64,000 nucleotides of DNA from NCBI GenBank assembly GCA_035222895.1, contig JAVYIG010007159.1, positions 42,243 through 106,242 on the forward strand, read 5' to 3'. Each line of letters begins with the position of its first letter. Within the stretch, counting starts at the first letter, position 1. Positions 1 through 57,187 of the stretch are shown piece by piece. Source of the stretch: Strongylocentrotus droebachiensis. Its lineage: Eukaryota; Echinodermata; Echinoidea; Camarodonta; Strongylocentrotidae. A program made the translations under genes and the position numbers. Below the pieces are notes generated by a model, which made no database searches, had not been told where the DNA came from, and saw nothing but the letters and a program-made list of their open reading frames with translations.

Positions 1-112
1 AAGACGGGCCCCAGATCTCACCAGATCACAAGTTTGCAGGCATATTATTGAGCTATATATACTGTATGATTGGATCAAGTAATGAAATCTATAGTCTGTG
101 CAAACAGACTAT

Positions 113-461
113 AGGCCTGTCCTCATCAGCTCAAGTTTGCCAAATAACCAGCTATATTAACTAACCAGTTAATTTGCGTCTTCATGAGCTTGCAGTTGCA
201 ATTAGCGGAAAATTTGGTTGAGAAAATATCCTGAGAAATCTTGGTCTTGTTTCCAAAATATCCCGCTATTTGGGGAATAGCGAGCTAATTTGCGGCCGTC
301 CGAGCTAGTTTGTGATGAGCGTATCCGTCTGGTAAAGACGCAGTTTCGAGCTTCGGGATAACCAAGAAGTTACCAGCTGGTAACTTCTTGGGATAACATC
401 CAGAGTCTGGAAATACATGTAGCAGATTATTTGGCAAACTTGAGCTGATGAAGACAGGCCT
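113..461. mobile_element. MITE with 35-bp terminal inverted repeats
   Basis: Positions 113-147 and 427-461 are inverted copies differing at about one position; both begin/end with AGGCCTGTC. The element is 349 bp and has no coding capacity. A perfect internal palindrome (AAGTTACCAGCTGGTAACTT) lies near 366-385. This is a non-autonomous DNA transposon; no clear target duplication was seen. Confidence 0.8.
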
Positions 462-703
462 GATGAGTATCATAGACTATCAGTGGTTTCAAGACTGCAT
501 CCTTGCTTTTCCTCAGGCCAAAAGATGGCTGGAAGAGCTTCAAAATCACATTAGCTTCCATCTGTTTGTCTGTTTCATGGTTCGGGCTCTTCTAATTAGT
601 AGATGCACACATATGTGATTCCAGCCTGGCATGCAATGTTACCCGATACATGGAATCCTTGCATTTAGACAAATTCAAAAGTGGAGGTAATCATGCATAG
701 GAA

Positions 704-704
704 G

Positions 705-740
<36 letters not shown>
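704..740. repeat. (CT)n microsatellite
   Basis: Nearly pure CT dinucleotides with one T insertion. The small Ser/Leu frame running through it is an artefact of the repeat. Confidence 0.9.
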
Positions 741-1814
741 GCATTATTAGATCAAAAGAACGTTGCCTTGAACGCTTATGTTTCATTCTGTCTGCAGCTA
801 GTTTTTACCAGAATAGTTGAAAGCCAGTTACTTCTCCTTGCCAACAAGAAATATTGTTCTTAGAAGTATGAGCCGGAAACTGGACAATGCAATTAGGAGA
901 TTATATTTAGATGCACTTATAAATATTGAGTGTGTCTATGAGTATGAAGAGCATTTATCTTGAGAGGTTTTAGCCAATATTGGATTTTCATGTAAAATTA
1001 TATTATTGCCTCAACCCTCGGGGTACTACAACAAGACCCCATACCTCATTTTTGGTATCACATCTGCCCATCTAGATTTTAACCAAATATACAGTTTCTC
1101 AGCTGTACAACATTTTGTGTTACCTGTACCAAAAAAAGAGGCTCACACAATGACAAAATATTCTAACTGTGGAAGTGCGCTATGAACATATTGTGCTAAG
1201 CCTTTTCAAATTCACTCAAAAGATTCTTTGACTTCAAAGATGTTGGCCAGAAGCAGAAGACTGATGCATGCAAAATGAAAATGATAGCCATCTTTGATAA
1301 AATATAAGATGCATAATGTGCATCATCACAATAGCAGGATGAAACTTAAAATAGATCTCATTCAACATTACCTTTTCCTTCTTGTATTCAAAGCATTCTA
1401 GTCATGATAAATTGAATAAATGAAAATCAAATGCTCATTATGAATAAGGTATCAGTAGAATGCAATGGAAAGGCCACTTCAGACAGTTTGAGTAAAGAGC
1501 ATTTAACCTCTGTTTTAGGAAGAAAAACCCCAGTACTAATAAAGCTCCTCTCCAAAACCACCAACTTAGTTCAATGCGTTCAATCGAATTTTCGAAGCTA
1601 GAATCACAAACATGAATCACAAATCAAAACCCCGTTACAAAAAACAAGGTCACTGCGGTTAGCGTTCAAGCGATTTTTCATCAACGCTGATTCTAGCTCA
1701 TTTCGAGCCCAGCCACTGCGGATCACACTTGCAGTTTGACCCAGGAAGTATAGGTCAACTTCGGCGCACGCTTTTTGGAATTGTTTACGGCCGACTGTCG
1801 ACTGCTGTTTTGAG

Positions 1815-2570
1815 CATAGATCGCAATAATAAAACAAAGAATGAGAAGGTGATGGAAGGAAGAAACAAAAAATAACATAAGGAAAGACGGAAAGAGAAAG
1901 TGATAGAATGATTGAACAAAGAATAACATAAGAGAAAGTGATAGAATTATAAAAACAAAGAATAACATAAGAGAAGGTGATAGAAGGAAGGAACAAAGAA
2001 TAACATAAGGAAAGACAGAAAGAGAAAGTGATGGAATGCTTAAAACAAAGAATTACATTAAAAAAGCTGATAGAAGGAAAAAAACAAAGAATAACGTAAG
2101 AATAAAAGGAAGAAACAAAGAATAACATAATGAAAGACAAAAAGAGAATGTGATACAAGGAAGAAACAAAGAATAACATAAGGAAAGACAGAAAGAGAAA
2201 GTGATAGAATCATTAAAACAAAGAATAACATAAGAGACTGTGAGTGAAGGGAAAAAACAAAGATTAACATAAGAATAGAAAGAAGAAACAAAGAATAACA
2301 AAAGAGAAAGTGATAGAATTATAAAAACAAAGAATTACATAAGAAAAGCTGATAGAAGGAAAAGAACAAAGATTAACATAAGAATAGAAGGAAGAAACAA
2401 AGAATAACAAAAGAGAAAGTGATAGAATTATAAAAATAAAGAATAACATAAGAGAAGGTGATAGAAGGAAAAAAACAAAGAATAACATAAGAATAGAAGG
2501 AAGAAACAAAGAATAACATAAGGAAAGACAGAAAGAGAAAAAGATAGAATGAAAACAAGGTATAACATAA
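1815..2570. repeat. A-rich minisatellite, units of about 40 bp in higher-order form
   Basis: Repeated motifs ACAAAGAATAACATAAG, GAAAGACAGAAAGAG and AGTGATAGAAT alternate throughout about 750 bp with small variations. The flanks (about 1575-1700 and 2690-2880) contain related diverged segments such as GTTCAATC.AATTTT, suggesting the array sits inside a larger repeat element. The same array type recurs at 27,555-27,890. Confidence 0.85.
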
Positions 2571-3571
2571 CGGAACAGGCCACGATAAAGAGCATGGTAT
2601 ACTATAGTATAATTGCATGAAAAGCAGGCGCGCGGTTTTTGCCCAAACCGGAACAGGCTCCGTCATATAATCATGATTGAGAACTCCGTCCGTTCAATCA
2701 AATTTTAGCGACCATGATTCTGCAGAATCATGATACAAAACGCATCTTTTTCAGCGTTTCATGTTTGTGTTTTCAAACACGTTTATTTTTATGACCGACA
2801 AAAAAATCGCTTGAACGCATTGCGTTTTAAACTAAACGTCTTTAGAAACCATGATTCTAGGGTGAAAAAGTGTCGATTAAACGCACCCTTAATCACTTAG
2901 CATTTAGGCCTACTGTGTGCACTGCAATCTGAAAGATTTGACCTCAGACTCAAAAAAGTAGTTTTTATTGATATTGATAGCTTTTCTTAAAGGTCACATG
3001 TATTTCTTATGATGGCTTTTGAATGAACTAGTGCTACTTTGCAATCATGCTGCTCCAATAATTCACTCTAAGGAGAGAAAAAAAAAGTCTTCTTGAAATT
3101 CTATTCACAGTATGATAACTTGATAAGAAAATCAAAGTATTACCTCTTTTTTTCACTCGCATCGACCCCCTAGAATGCCACATTGCTGGGAGTATTGTTC
3201 CATATATCTTTTAGATGCAACAAAGGTTGATTGTGCTAGTTCACAGTTTGTTCTATCAGTCAACTAAAGCAGGCAAAGCCTTTACTTCTAAAATGTGATT
3301 ATAGATGATCTGAGTGTAAGAAACAGAGAGCTCAAGTTGAGTTGTTTCTTCAGTCAGATTTTCCACATGGTTTTCTTAAGTCACATTCATACATCCCTCG
3401 GTAAACAGCAGCAGGTTTTTTTAAATGATGACGTAAGTGTTACAGGGTTCCCATTTTTGTATCTTATAACACAGAGCCAAGTGAATACACTGAGGACATT
3501 TGTTGCGTGCAGTTGCCATTCGTTTAATTCTGCATTTCTGAACGAGCCTTTTTTTCTTTTTTTCCCACCAG

Positions 3572-47175
<43,604 letters not shown>

Positions 47176-49840
47176 AATCCTTCTTTTCTCCCTCTCTCTT
47201 TTCAATATTCTCTAAAGTCATTAATATTGATTGTCTCAGCTACTCTGTATTCCCCTATTTTTAAAAGTTCATTTATTCACCATTGAATTGAATGGATTCA
47301 GTTTTCAATTGTATAGCATATAGGCTACCATAAGGAAAAGTTTTTAGATTTATTTTTGTATTTGATGCTGATGTTTTTGATGACAACATAGGATGCATGT
47401 TCATACTAAATCTTACATTCTTTCTAAAGCGTGCTGGATTCATGCTTCTTTTTAAAATATTCTCAGAGTTGACTAAGGGTCAAGCTATTTTGCCATCAAT
47501 ATGCCACTGGATTTGCAAACTGATGTATGCTTTTTTGCTAAATACAGGAAATATGTTGCTTCATGAAACCAGCAACAATTGCTCTTTTTATGTCATTTAC
47601 CGGTATATGGTATTGATTTCAAAACAGTCCTTCATGAATGTACCATAACCGAAAAATTGGTACTGCAAAGACTAATGCTACATTTTCAAGCCTTGTATGG
47701 TTATTCATTATATAATAAAGATGGTGAAGAAGAACTCCCCTGAAAATGGTATTGGTACTTTTTTAGAAGAATTTAGAAGGAAAAAATAAATGTATGAGAA
47801 ATTGTTTTAGCTGCCACTCAATCACTGTGAAGATCTGATGTACTCTTTTATTTTTAACTCTGTTTTTATTTATCCAATCACTGTATTGTGAATTCCAAAC
47901 TTCTGTGTGGATACATTTGCTAGATTTCACTGTCATCAAGGCAACTTTAAAAACAAGATCAGTTTCATTTCTTTTCTTTAAAAAAAAGAAGGAATTTTAA
48001 ACAATTCTTACAAGCTATTTACATTGTGTGCTTCAGGTGAATAATAAAGAATTTGTTCATAGACAGTAATTACGCAATAACAACATCTTTTTTCATAGTT
48101 TATGGTGAAGAAATATTTAACAGATTTTTAGGTAAAATAAGACATCTTGCAACGAGGTGGGATAGGTTTGAACAATTGATTTGAATAAGTTAGTTGCTAA
48201 GGTAGGCCTGCATTTTCCTGTCGGTGAATCTACTGCTATGTCATGCTACATTTGTGTTTATTTCTTGTCTGTATTTTGCGTTTTTTCAGATGAATAAGTT
48301 TTTTTGTTTGTGGCGACTCCCAGTTGTTTTCATTGCTCAGTCATCTCATCGGTATTTTTGTTTTTTGTTTCTCCATTCATTTCAATGCATTCATGTAGTG
48401 CCAATTATTTCCTGACTATGAAGACATATATGTCTATTTTGCACTGGCTCAATTTTTCTTAGGTTATACAATACTTTTAAGTGCACACATGAATATATAT
48501 CATATGTAGCCGAGTCGCTGCTCTCGAACCCATAATTGGCTCAGAACTCTTCATAGTATGCCACTGAGAGTGAATGTATTAATTTGATGCTATTATTTGT
48601 GAGATACAGTGCCTTGAGATTCATGTACCAACATTGCACTTCATCACAACCAAGCTGGTATGAAATGATATATCGTGGCATCTCAATAAGAATACAAGTT
48701 GGGTACGCACCATGGCCTGTATTGACTTGAATATTGAGTCGACGATGAATTTCAAAGCTCGGTCTACAGTCCAGTGAAATGCAGCGACTTGCACCAAACT
48801 GTTCATTTCTTCTTTGTGATATCTGGCTGATAAACCAAACTTAAACCCAGCTTCGGGTTATCTTTTATAGTAGAAAACAAGCTTACGATGAGACCAAGCC
48901 TTGAATATTAATATGCCTTGCACAGTCTTAAAGATGTGGCCAAATCTTCCTACTACTGCCAAACGTAAAGCCGTACGGTATACAGTTAACAACTAAATTA
49001 TTCTTACCCTCACCAAGTTTTTGTGATTTTTCCAAGTATGTGAACAAAAGATATGTCCCGATGTATTGTTCTTGAAAATGTGACATATTAAATCTTACAT
49101 CTGAAAGTGTTCATCAAAGGCCCTAATTCAACCAGTCCACATTTCATTGTTGAGGAAATAGACAAAAAGCATAAACTTTAAAAGGAGTATGAATAATTCA
49201 GTTGTTAACTGTTCATATATGAATGGAAGGAGAAGGGTATTGTTGATAGGTTTATTCACTCTTCCGTCTGATTTTTTTTTCTTCATTGTAATTGGTTGCC
49301 AGAGTTGAGAAAAAGAGAGAGAAAATAAAAACCTCTGAAGAGTTGCTGTTATGAATTTGCAAATACTACAATATTTGTATTGTTTTCAACCCTTATCTGG
49401 CCCCTTCACAGTTATTTAGTGTATTCATGATAAGGTCAGATGTGTACTTAACAATTATTTGTATTGCATATTGATGTTTTTCAATAATTTCTGTCCCCTG
49501 TTTCAACAAGTTTACAGTATTCAAGAAGGAAATGTTTCTGTTTTTTTCAATTTTGAGAAAAATGTGTTGTATTCCAATCTAATTTAATGTATTCATAGTT
49601 TAAATTTATTTATTAACAGATAGATATATGTGCATTAATAACCCTCAGTGTTTATGAGAAGCACTGTTTTCAAAGAGTTGTCAAGTTATATTGGAATGTT
49701 CAGGGAAGTCTTATGAATTTCTTTATCCATACATGAATTTGGAAAGCAGTGATTTAAAGACTTATGCTATTCAGTGAATCAAAAGGTCAAGCCGTACCAT
49801 GCCTTTGTAGAATTTTTCATCAAAAGTTGACATAGTATTC

Positions 49841-50014
49841 AGCCTGTAATTGTATTCATTCTGTCATCTAAACAAATTATTTGAATTATTTTTCTTGAAA
49901 TTACCTCTTAATGCCTTCCCATTTAAGCCTGTATTTGTATTGATTCTGTAATATATACAATTTATTTGAATTACTTTTTCTTAATATTACCTTTAAATGT
50001 CTTCCCCTTTAAAG
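49841..50014. repeat. 85-bp tandem duplication
   Basis: Two copies beginning AGCCTGTAATTGTATTCATT / AGCCTGTATTTGTATTGATT and ending with a CTTCCC.TTTAA block; about 80-85% similar by eye. Confidence 0.8.
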
Positions 50015-50257
50015 CCTCAACTTAAAGAGGAACTAATCTCTCCTCTTGACAGAGCCAGCCTAAGTGGAAGCAAACAAATTCAGACTATCACTCACAGATT
50101 GAGATAAATCGGACAAAGAATAAGAAAGGGATCAATTTTCAACAGTTTGCACCACTATTCACGGGTGACTTTGCACTTCATTTTAAAGTTATTGCTCTTA
50201 ACATCATTTTCCTCCATTCTGCTTATGGAGCCAATATAATCTCAAGCAAGTATTTGG

Positions 50258-50425
50258 AGAAAAAATGTGTTCCCATTATCAAGAAAAAGGATGTGTTACC
50301 ATTATCAAGAAAAAGGATGTGTTACCATTATCAAGAAAAAGGATGTGTTACCATTATAAAAAAGAGAGGATGTGTTACCATTATCAAAAAAAGGATGTGT
50401 AACCATTATCATGAAAAAGGATGTG
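50258..50425. repeat. 26-bp minisatellite, about six copies
   Basis: Unit ACCATTATCAAGAAAAAGGA plus TGTGTT, repeated with variants. The open frame over it is a repeat artefact. Confidence 0.92.
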
Positions 50426-51062
50426 TTGCATCATGGAAATTAGGAAAGCGAATGTTTTGAGTTGTGTACAGTAAACGATATCATGAAATAATTTTGTTGA
50501 TTAACAGATTTATTCTCTTACATTTCTGCTTCCACTTTGGCTGATTTATTTAAATTTGATTTCCTATAGTCAAACTAAATAAGCAGGGACTGATTTTAAC
50601 ATTCTTTTTCTATCATATTATGTGTTGTAGTCTGCACACACTTCCTCTGATTGAAATATATATTGAATTTCAATTATTTGCAGATATTTGCTCCTTTATA
50701 TGTATGTATTCAGACAATATTGTATCTCAAACAACTTTCTGCATATATCTTTTGTAGCACAAAGTATTCCTAACGATTGTAGCTACTCAACTGTGAATGT
50801 TAGTTTGTAGTCCAAATGATTAATGGCAAAAACACATGTTACAATGAATTGTGTTATGGATTCTCTTCAGTAGAATATGGATCACACAAAACCTTGATTT
50901 TTGTTTGCGATTGTAAAACGTTCATGTCGTGGCCTTCTTTTTAATGTAGTAAAACAATTTTCTCGGAAGCTAGACAACTCATTTTGTCTGTGTGCATAGT
51001 TAATCTATGAAGAAAAAAAATGACATTTTATAGTTTGTAATGTATTGTACAGATTGTACAAA

Positions 51063-51068
51063 AATAAA
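51063..51068 (+). terminator. candidate MAGI polyadenylation signal
   Basis: AATAAA in a TGTA/TTGT-rich setting (TGTATTGTACAGATTGTAC just upstream), with a GT-rich stretch about 30 nt downstream. Unproven. Confidence 0.35.
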
Positions 51069-51369
51069 TCATATATGCATTAGAATTGTAAATAACTTTT
51101 TGCGTGTTTGGTCGATAGCACATGCAATGCTACTATCTAATCTATTATTTTTACCCATTTTTTAGTATGTATCAAGTGTACCAATATTTAATCTTTGTTA
51201 ATAGTGTCATGTCTTTTCATTTGCCAATGTAGTATCAATTTTAATCGTACATCAAGATGGCCTCTTGTATCCTGTTATGATTTTTACGATTATGAAAGAA
51301 ATATGAGTACTTGTCATTTGTATCATTAAATGCTGACGGTACTGTGAACATGTTTTGTTTACTGAAGGA

Positions 51370-51397
<28 letters not shown>
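51370..51397. repeat. C28 homopolymer
   Basis: 28 consecutive C residues; G-quadruplex potential on the minus strand. Confidence 0.95.
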
Positions 51398-51400
<3 letters not shown>

Positions 51401-52393
51401 CTTGAATCCGTTGATAGAAATACTGCAATCAAGTTATCAGAGCAGTTGCATTTGAGTTTGTTATCTAGTTTTTTTTTTTTCTTGGGGCAGGGGAGAGTTT
51501 TTGTTTACCATGTTCAAATGAATTTTAATGTTAATATATTATATTCATTCTGGAAAAAACGTTATTTAAAAAGTGAAAAAGGAAATCAATTTGTCATTAA
51601 GTATTCAAGTTTTGAAATTCAAATGCTAAATTTAAAATAGAGCATGTTTCATTGATTGATTGTCACGGTTTTCCATTTTCATCTGGTCTTGCCATTGCGG
51701 TCTGTTTTCAAGTCCAATGTTTTCTGTTTGTATTCCCAGTTGAAGTTGAAACAAGTTCAAATTGTCTTTTGGTTGTAAGAAAATTATAAAAACTGTAACT
51801 AATTCCAATTTTGATATCCTGTACATTGTTTAAAATATCTGGTATTGATCAAAGTTATTTTTCAGTAAATACAATGAAATAGCTGTCTATAGATTACCTG
51901 AATGAAATCAATTTTTTTGCCATCTGGTGCAGAGTTTTAACTTTTTATTGCATTGTAAGAATGTATATGAAAATAATGAATTGTCATTGAAAGGGGATAA
52001 ATTTTGATTGTTTTAAAGAAATCTATTTTTGTGGGAGTTCCAAGCCTTATGTTCATGCTGTGCTTCTCTCCTGTACATGCAAAAGTGAATGGTCCTCTCT
52101 ATTGATGTATTTTCAATGAATGAATGAATAACTACATTGATGTATTTTTTGCTGAGAAAGTAAATTCTTTTACAATCAACCTCTTGGCATATGTACATGT
52201 CTGTATACTACTCATTAAAGTTTGTACAAAGATCCAACAACACAAAAAGAGTTTTATTCTTTATTTGTTCCGTTCTCAGTTTTCAAGGACAAGTAGTACG
52301 GTGGTAATGATGGAGAAGAAATGTGTTTTTCTGGCTCATGCTTGTTATTGATTGCATCAAAGTGGCATTGATCCACTTCTAGCATGGAGAGGA

Positions 52394-52414
52394 GGGGGGG
52401 GGGGGGGGGGGGGG
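52394..52414. repeat. G21 homopolymer
   Basis: 21 consecutive G residues. Confidence 0.95.
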
Positions 52415-54933
52415 ACAAGTTGATCACAGACTAATCTAATAGTTATTGGAATGCTGGGATGGGGTTAGGGAGGGGGCAACTGGCCTCAATGTGAACTGGG
52501 CGTTCTTCAGGAAATAACTTCTTCACGTGATAACTGGGGGAGGGGCAGTATTGCCCTTTGATATTTTAATGTGTATACCATGGAATGTTGAACTATTTGA
52601 CTCCCTTCCTCACCCCATTTCAAAGGATGATTGATGTCGAGATAGGAGTAGAATGATAGTATGAACAGGGAAGGAGACAATGGATAGACAGATGGCTATA
52701 TAGTAGAAACATGATTTAATGAGGACAATTAGACCATGCAAGTTACCTTGTCATATCAGGTATCTTGTTACAATACATCAGGGTAAACAAAAATACATGA
52801 TAATGTAGATATATACAAAACTAGATATGCAACAAAAAACTTTTGCAAAAGTCCATTCTGTTCATCTTGGTATGATCTTAGACAATACTGCATTACAATT
52901 ATACAAGTGTAAATCGACTAATTAGAATTCTGGAAGTTTACAGACAGTTTGGTAATCATTGCCTGAATGTACAACGTATCTTCTGGTGGGTGCGAGAAGA
53001 CTGTTATCTTATACCCTTTAACATAGAGTTAATGCCGTCTGGCTCATGACTGACAAACACATGTGCGTAAAAGAGGAGAATGCTGATCTAAATTAAAGAA
53101 ACCTTACTCCAAGAAATAACGACATGGGCATCGCCATTTTCTTGATAACATGAGGTACAATGCGAAGTCGTTTATTGGGTAAATATATTCAAATTTAAGA
53201 TTGCTTCCTTCCCGTGTGTGTGTGGTAATGAAGTATTTCATTCACCCGTTATTATTCTTTGTAATATAATTGTCAGAGCGCAAACTGCATAAATAAGTTG
53301 TTGCTCTTCTAGGGTAAAGGTTTCACATAAATGAAATAGATTTATCAACTGCTATGTTTTAGTAGTATAAAATTCATGGGTTACAATTGTTTCACTGTTA
53401 CTGGTATATATTTTTCACCAAATATCATTTTACCTTCTCAGCTATGATTTTCCCTCTTTGGAAAGGTAAGGTTTCATTATTGAATTAAAAAGTCTTTCCA
53501 AATAAAGCTTGGTGCATGATACATGTACAATTTCAACTGTTACGTCACATTTTCAAGGCATCATATAAAGACATTACATCACACTAATTCATTAATATAT
53601 ATATTTTCACAAGGGATATTGTACATCAATAGGCAGGAATAAATCTCATCTTTCAGCATACCTACACTTATTCTTCGGGGTGAGGTTTCCTTTAATGTTG
53701 TAGTTTGTGCCTTATAGGTTTCACCTAGCCAACTTTGTGTCAATCAAGTTTGACTCGATAATTATAGGGCAAATGCAAGTCTTTATTCATTTGATGTCGT
53801 CCCATAAGTATTGTGCAGTTTTGAACAAAAAAAAACACATAAAATCTGTCATTTAATTTCCTATTTTGCCTGATCTAAGCTCCAGTAATCAGACACTAAA
53901 ATCTTAATAGCCAGGATTTGCCCACTAGTATGCTGCAGCTCAAGTGCTTTGAACCATGTGTTCATATTAATTATGGTAGCCAAATTGCAAACTGCTGCCT
54001 GATGCCATTTTTCAGACTCTGATTTTCATCTAAATCAAGAGTTGACCAAAACTCTGTTGCCTATCTAAAACTTTCGGCATATTGTCCAACTCTTACCCCA
54101 GAACTGATGGAAAAGATGAGAAACCATTTTGAAGGGAAACTAAAAATATGGTTTTTGTAGACAGGTGGTCATTAAAGCAGGTTTGACTGTATATACCGGT
54201 ACTTATATATACATATACGTGTTTTGTTCTGCGATCCAAGCGATCTTATACATGATTGGTAAAAATTGTTTTTTTGCCAATTATGATCCAATCAGCTACA
54301 CCTTAAGAAATTGGATGATTAATGGCGTCATATTTCAATTGTCTGGTTTTTTATTAATTACTAATTCAATATTGTGCCAGTTTTTCAAAAAGGAACATGC
54401 AAATAAGTGATCATTATTGAAAACACATTTATAAAGACTAAATTGGCTTAACGCCCTTCAGGTAGTGGAAGAAACTGAAAGAAAAACGGTGTCGTCCCAC
54501 GGCCTATTAGTGAATACAAAACGGTTAGGAAAGTACCTTTGACTAGCACCACCGACATATATTGCATACATACATATGGATTCCTCTTGAGCCATTGACT
54601 ACTGGAACTTGTCTTCTCCATAGGCTTAATACAGGAACCAAACCATTCCCACAGCCAATGGGTTAAAGATGTTTAGAAGACCAGAGAATGGAATTTTCAG
54701 GAAACGACACTTAATGGTCCTAAAACCTTATCAGACATTTTCAGCACAAAAAATACAAAAATCAACCTCATCAAGAAACAGCCTTGTTCATACACTGCAG
54801 CAAAATATAAAAATAATTTAGGTGAAAATAACTGGAAAGCGGGGTAAAGAGAAGCTCCATGCCACAAAGACCTCTAAACATACTTAATTACCTAATATCT
54901 ATGCTATAAAATAAAGACAGAAGAAACGCACTA

Positions 54934-55240
54934 TATTTCACAAAGATCCTAAGTAGAACTTAACTCTAACTTAAGTTGGACTTAAAATTTATGGAGAGCC
55001 ATTTGTAGCCTTAAAATGAAATATATTCAAAAGCATAAATTCAAGTATTTTAGACTTTTCATGAATTCCACATCCAGAACATGAAATCTCCTTTATAGAA
55101 AATATGAATGATTTGAATCAACATTTCATGCCTTTTAAAATAACTTTTACAAAACATTTTTAAACATGCTAACGGCTTTCCATAATTGTTTAGTCCAACT
55201 TAGAGATAAGTTCAACTTAGGATCTTTGTGAAACACCCCC
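54934..55240. mobile_element. MITE, GGTGTTTCACAAAG family, copy 3
   Basis: TTTCACAAAGATCCTAAGT at left (its outermost G-run lost) and AGGATCTTTGTGAAACACCC at right. Interior aligns with copies 1 and 2. Confidence 0.85.
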
Positions 55241-56360
55241 ATGTGTGAACATGGCTCACCGTCGGCAGTACATCACCAAGGATATGATGTTATGATGCCA
55301 GGTATGACAAAAGTGACCTTTAGACTTCCTAGATATCTACAGGAAACGAGAGTTATAAATGGGAGACTGTGTACTGAAATGGTTCAACACACAGGTCCCC
55401 TTTCAGCTGTTACAATCCTGTACAGACACTATCATTTATGTTCAATCTCATGTAAGACCAACAGAAACTTACATGTGCGTGACATGTTCATTGTTCATGA
55501 ATTTCTGAGAGCGGTTCTTTGTTGTGAAGTTTCATATGCTGTGATATTATCAAACCACAAGTGATACAACACTGAATTTTTTCCAATTCTTAGAAAGCAT
55601 CATGCCATAGGAATAGCTCTCATTTACAAGTTGCAAAGTCTTATGTCATGACGGTTTCTGATTTCATGAACGATGGCTTTACAGTCATGCTAGTTGGAAG
55701 TTTACACAACATAGAGGATAATAACTATGCAGGATTGTAATGCATTAATTATATTATGCTAATAAGATCATGTTTTGACCTTAAGAAGTCCAGCTGATGT
55801 CAATTATTGAAATAATAATAATACCATACATTAATGAACATTATATGTTGACACTGGGTGAATTTTTCTCTCAAACTTAATTAGAAATCTTTCCTTTTAA
55901 ACTTTGAAATATATCACACAATACTGGTACACCAATGACCCTTTACATTGCTCATGGTTATATCTTGCATAGTAAACCTTTTAAATAAACAAAACATTAC
56001 TGTTTGTAATCTGAAGTATAAATACATCTCAAAATAACGTGTGAGTTGTCTTTCATGCCTGAGAAAGCTATATCTTGGATAGGTGGAAAACAATTCTTAA
56101 GTACCAAGACGGGGTAGTCCAAAGCATTTGGTAATTTGCTGTCCTGTAATGTCACAATATATTCTATATAGACTTCGGAACATAATTATATTGACATCAC
56201 TTACATCACATGTGTCTTTTCAACTCAAATTTGATCTGATAAAAGCTCTAGTAGAGCTATAAACTTAATACAATCATGATCAGATATATACTGAAATCTT
56301 AGATGTAGTATGTGACGTACAGGACAATAGCTTTCACAGAAGAAGTGTGTAAAGCATACA

Positions 56361-56880
56361 TTAAAGGTAATACAAAGTTTTGGGACATTTTGAAAATTGG
56401 ATGGATAGTGATTCTTCACAATTTTGATATATTTGAATGCCCCTGTGAATGTATTACAAGCACTAAAAAAATTAGCCCCTAAAACACTTCTGCTTTCGAG
56501 AAAAATTGAATATAAAAATTTACCGGTGCTCCCGGTAAATTTTGGTAAATTTTGGTAAATTTCAAATAGCGCCTACGGCCGTACAATGGTAGCTGCGACC
56601 ATGCAAATCTCAGTATATATAGTTGTGATATATAATTTCCAAACGGGAGTAGTTAATTGGCCGATTTTAGTCAAAAAACATTGTTTTATAGCTGAATTAA
56701 TATATTGACCTAGAGAGGGAGCTATACAACATAAAGAGTTCATTATTTACATTTTCATAACTTAAGACTTGATTTCAATCGAGACAACGATCACTGAATA
56801 TTGTAGAATTGCATATGCTTCCAATATGTTAATTTGAACAAAATTCATGACCCCATACCAAAACTTTGTATTACCTTTAA
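56361..56880. mobile_element. TTAA-flanked non-autonomous DNA element, copy B
   Basis: TTAA AGGTAATACAAAGTTTTGG at left and CCAAAACTTTGTATTACCT TTAA at right. Inverted relative to copy A (29,649-30,157) and similar over its full 520 bp, including the GCTCCCGGTAAATT segment. Confidence 0.88.
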
Positions 56881-57187
56881 TTCTGTCATACCAAGATGCC
56901 AAACATGGAAAATTAAGTACAGATTTTCTTCATCTCGTAGACGACACTTATCAGAACTGTGACAGAATACAAAACAATCTGCAACGACTTTGATGCATTC
57001 TTCCTAGAACCATACCAAACCTTTAAGGACCATAGTTTCTTCCTTCTACACTTTGACATTGATCCGTAAGCTTCCTCTACTGTGATCTATCTCCAGATAT
57101 TGTTTTTACTATTCCTAAAATTTCATTGTCTTTTGGTTCATTGCCTTTTGACAGGACCTTATCCTTGCTTGATCTTTGTTTGCCCAT

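Larger units (their letters stand above)
1..3571 (+). other. MAGI intron, 3' part, upstream of the first exon in the window
   Basis: No exon is supported here. The stretch ends in a polypyrimidine tract and CAG acceptor at 3570-3571. It holds a TIR element (113-461), a CT microsatellite (about 704-740) and a large minisatellite (about 1815-2570) inside a repeat-like region. The antisense reading frames over the minisatellite are Phe/Leu/Ser-rich artefacts. The upstream MAGI exons (PDZ0, guanylate kinase) must lie before position 1. Confidence 0.6.
47176..57187. other. MAGI 3' UTR and convergent intergenic region
   Basis: No protein gene is supported. Candidate polyadenylation signals on the plus strand are AATAAA at 47,785-47,790 and 51,063-51,068, so the 3' UTR could be short (about 0.6 kb) or long (about 3.9 kb). 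Contents include an 85-bp tandem duplication (49,841-50,014), a 26-bp minisatellite (50,258-50,425), a C28 run, a G21 run, a MITE (54,934-55,240) and a TTAA element (56,361-56,880). Confidence 0.55.

Noticed and set aside
1604-2666. Several long minus-strand open frames rich in Phe, Leu, Ser and Tyr
   Set aside because: They are translations of the A-rich minisatellite on the opposite strand; all frames stay open because the units lack stops, and no domain or splice context exists.
50254-50460. Lys/Cys-rich 68-aa plus-strand frame resembling a small Cys-rich peptide
   Set aside because: Translation of the 26-bp minisatellite in shifting frames.
55241-55564. 107-aa plus-strand frame in the intergenic region
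   Set aside because: No motif, no splice partners, begins at the edge of a MITE; looks like chance.
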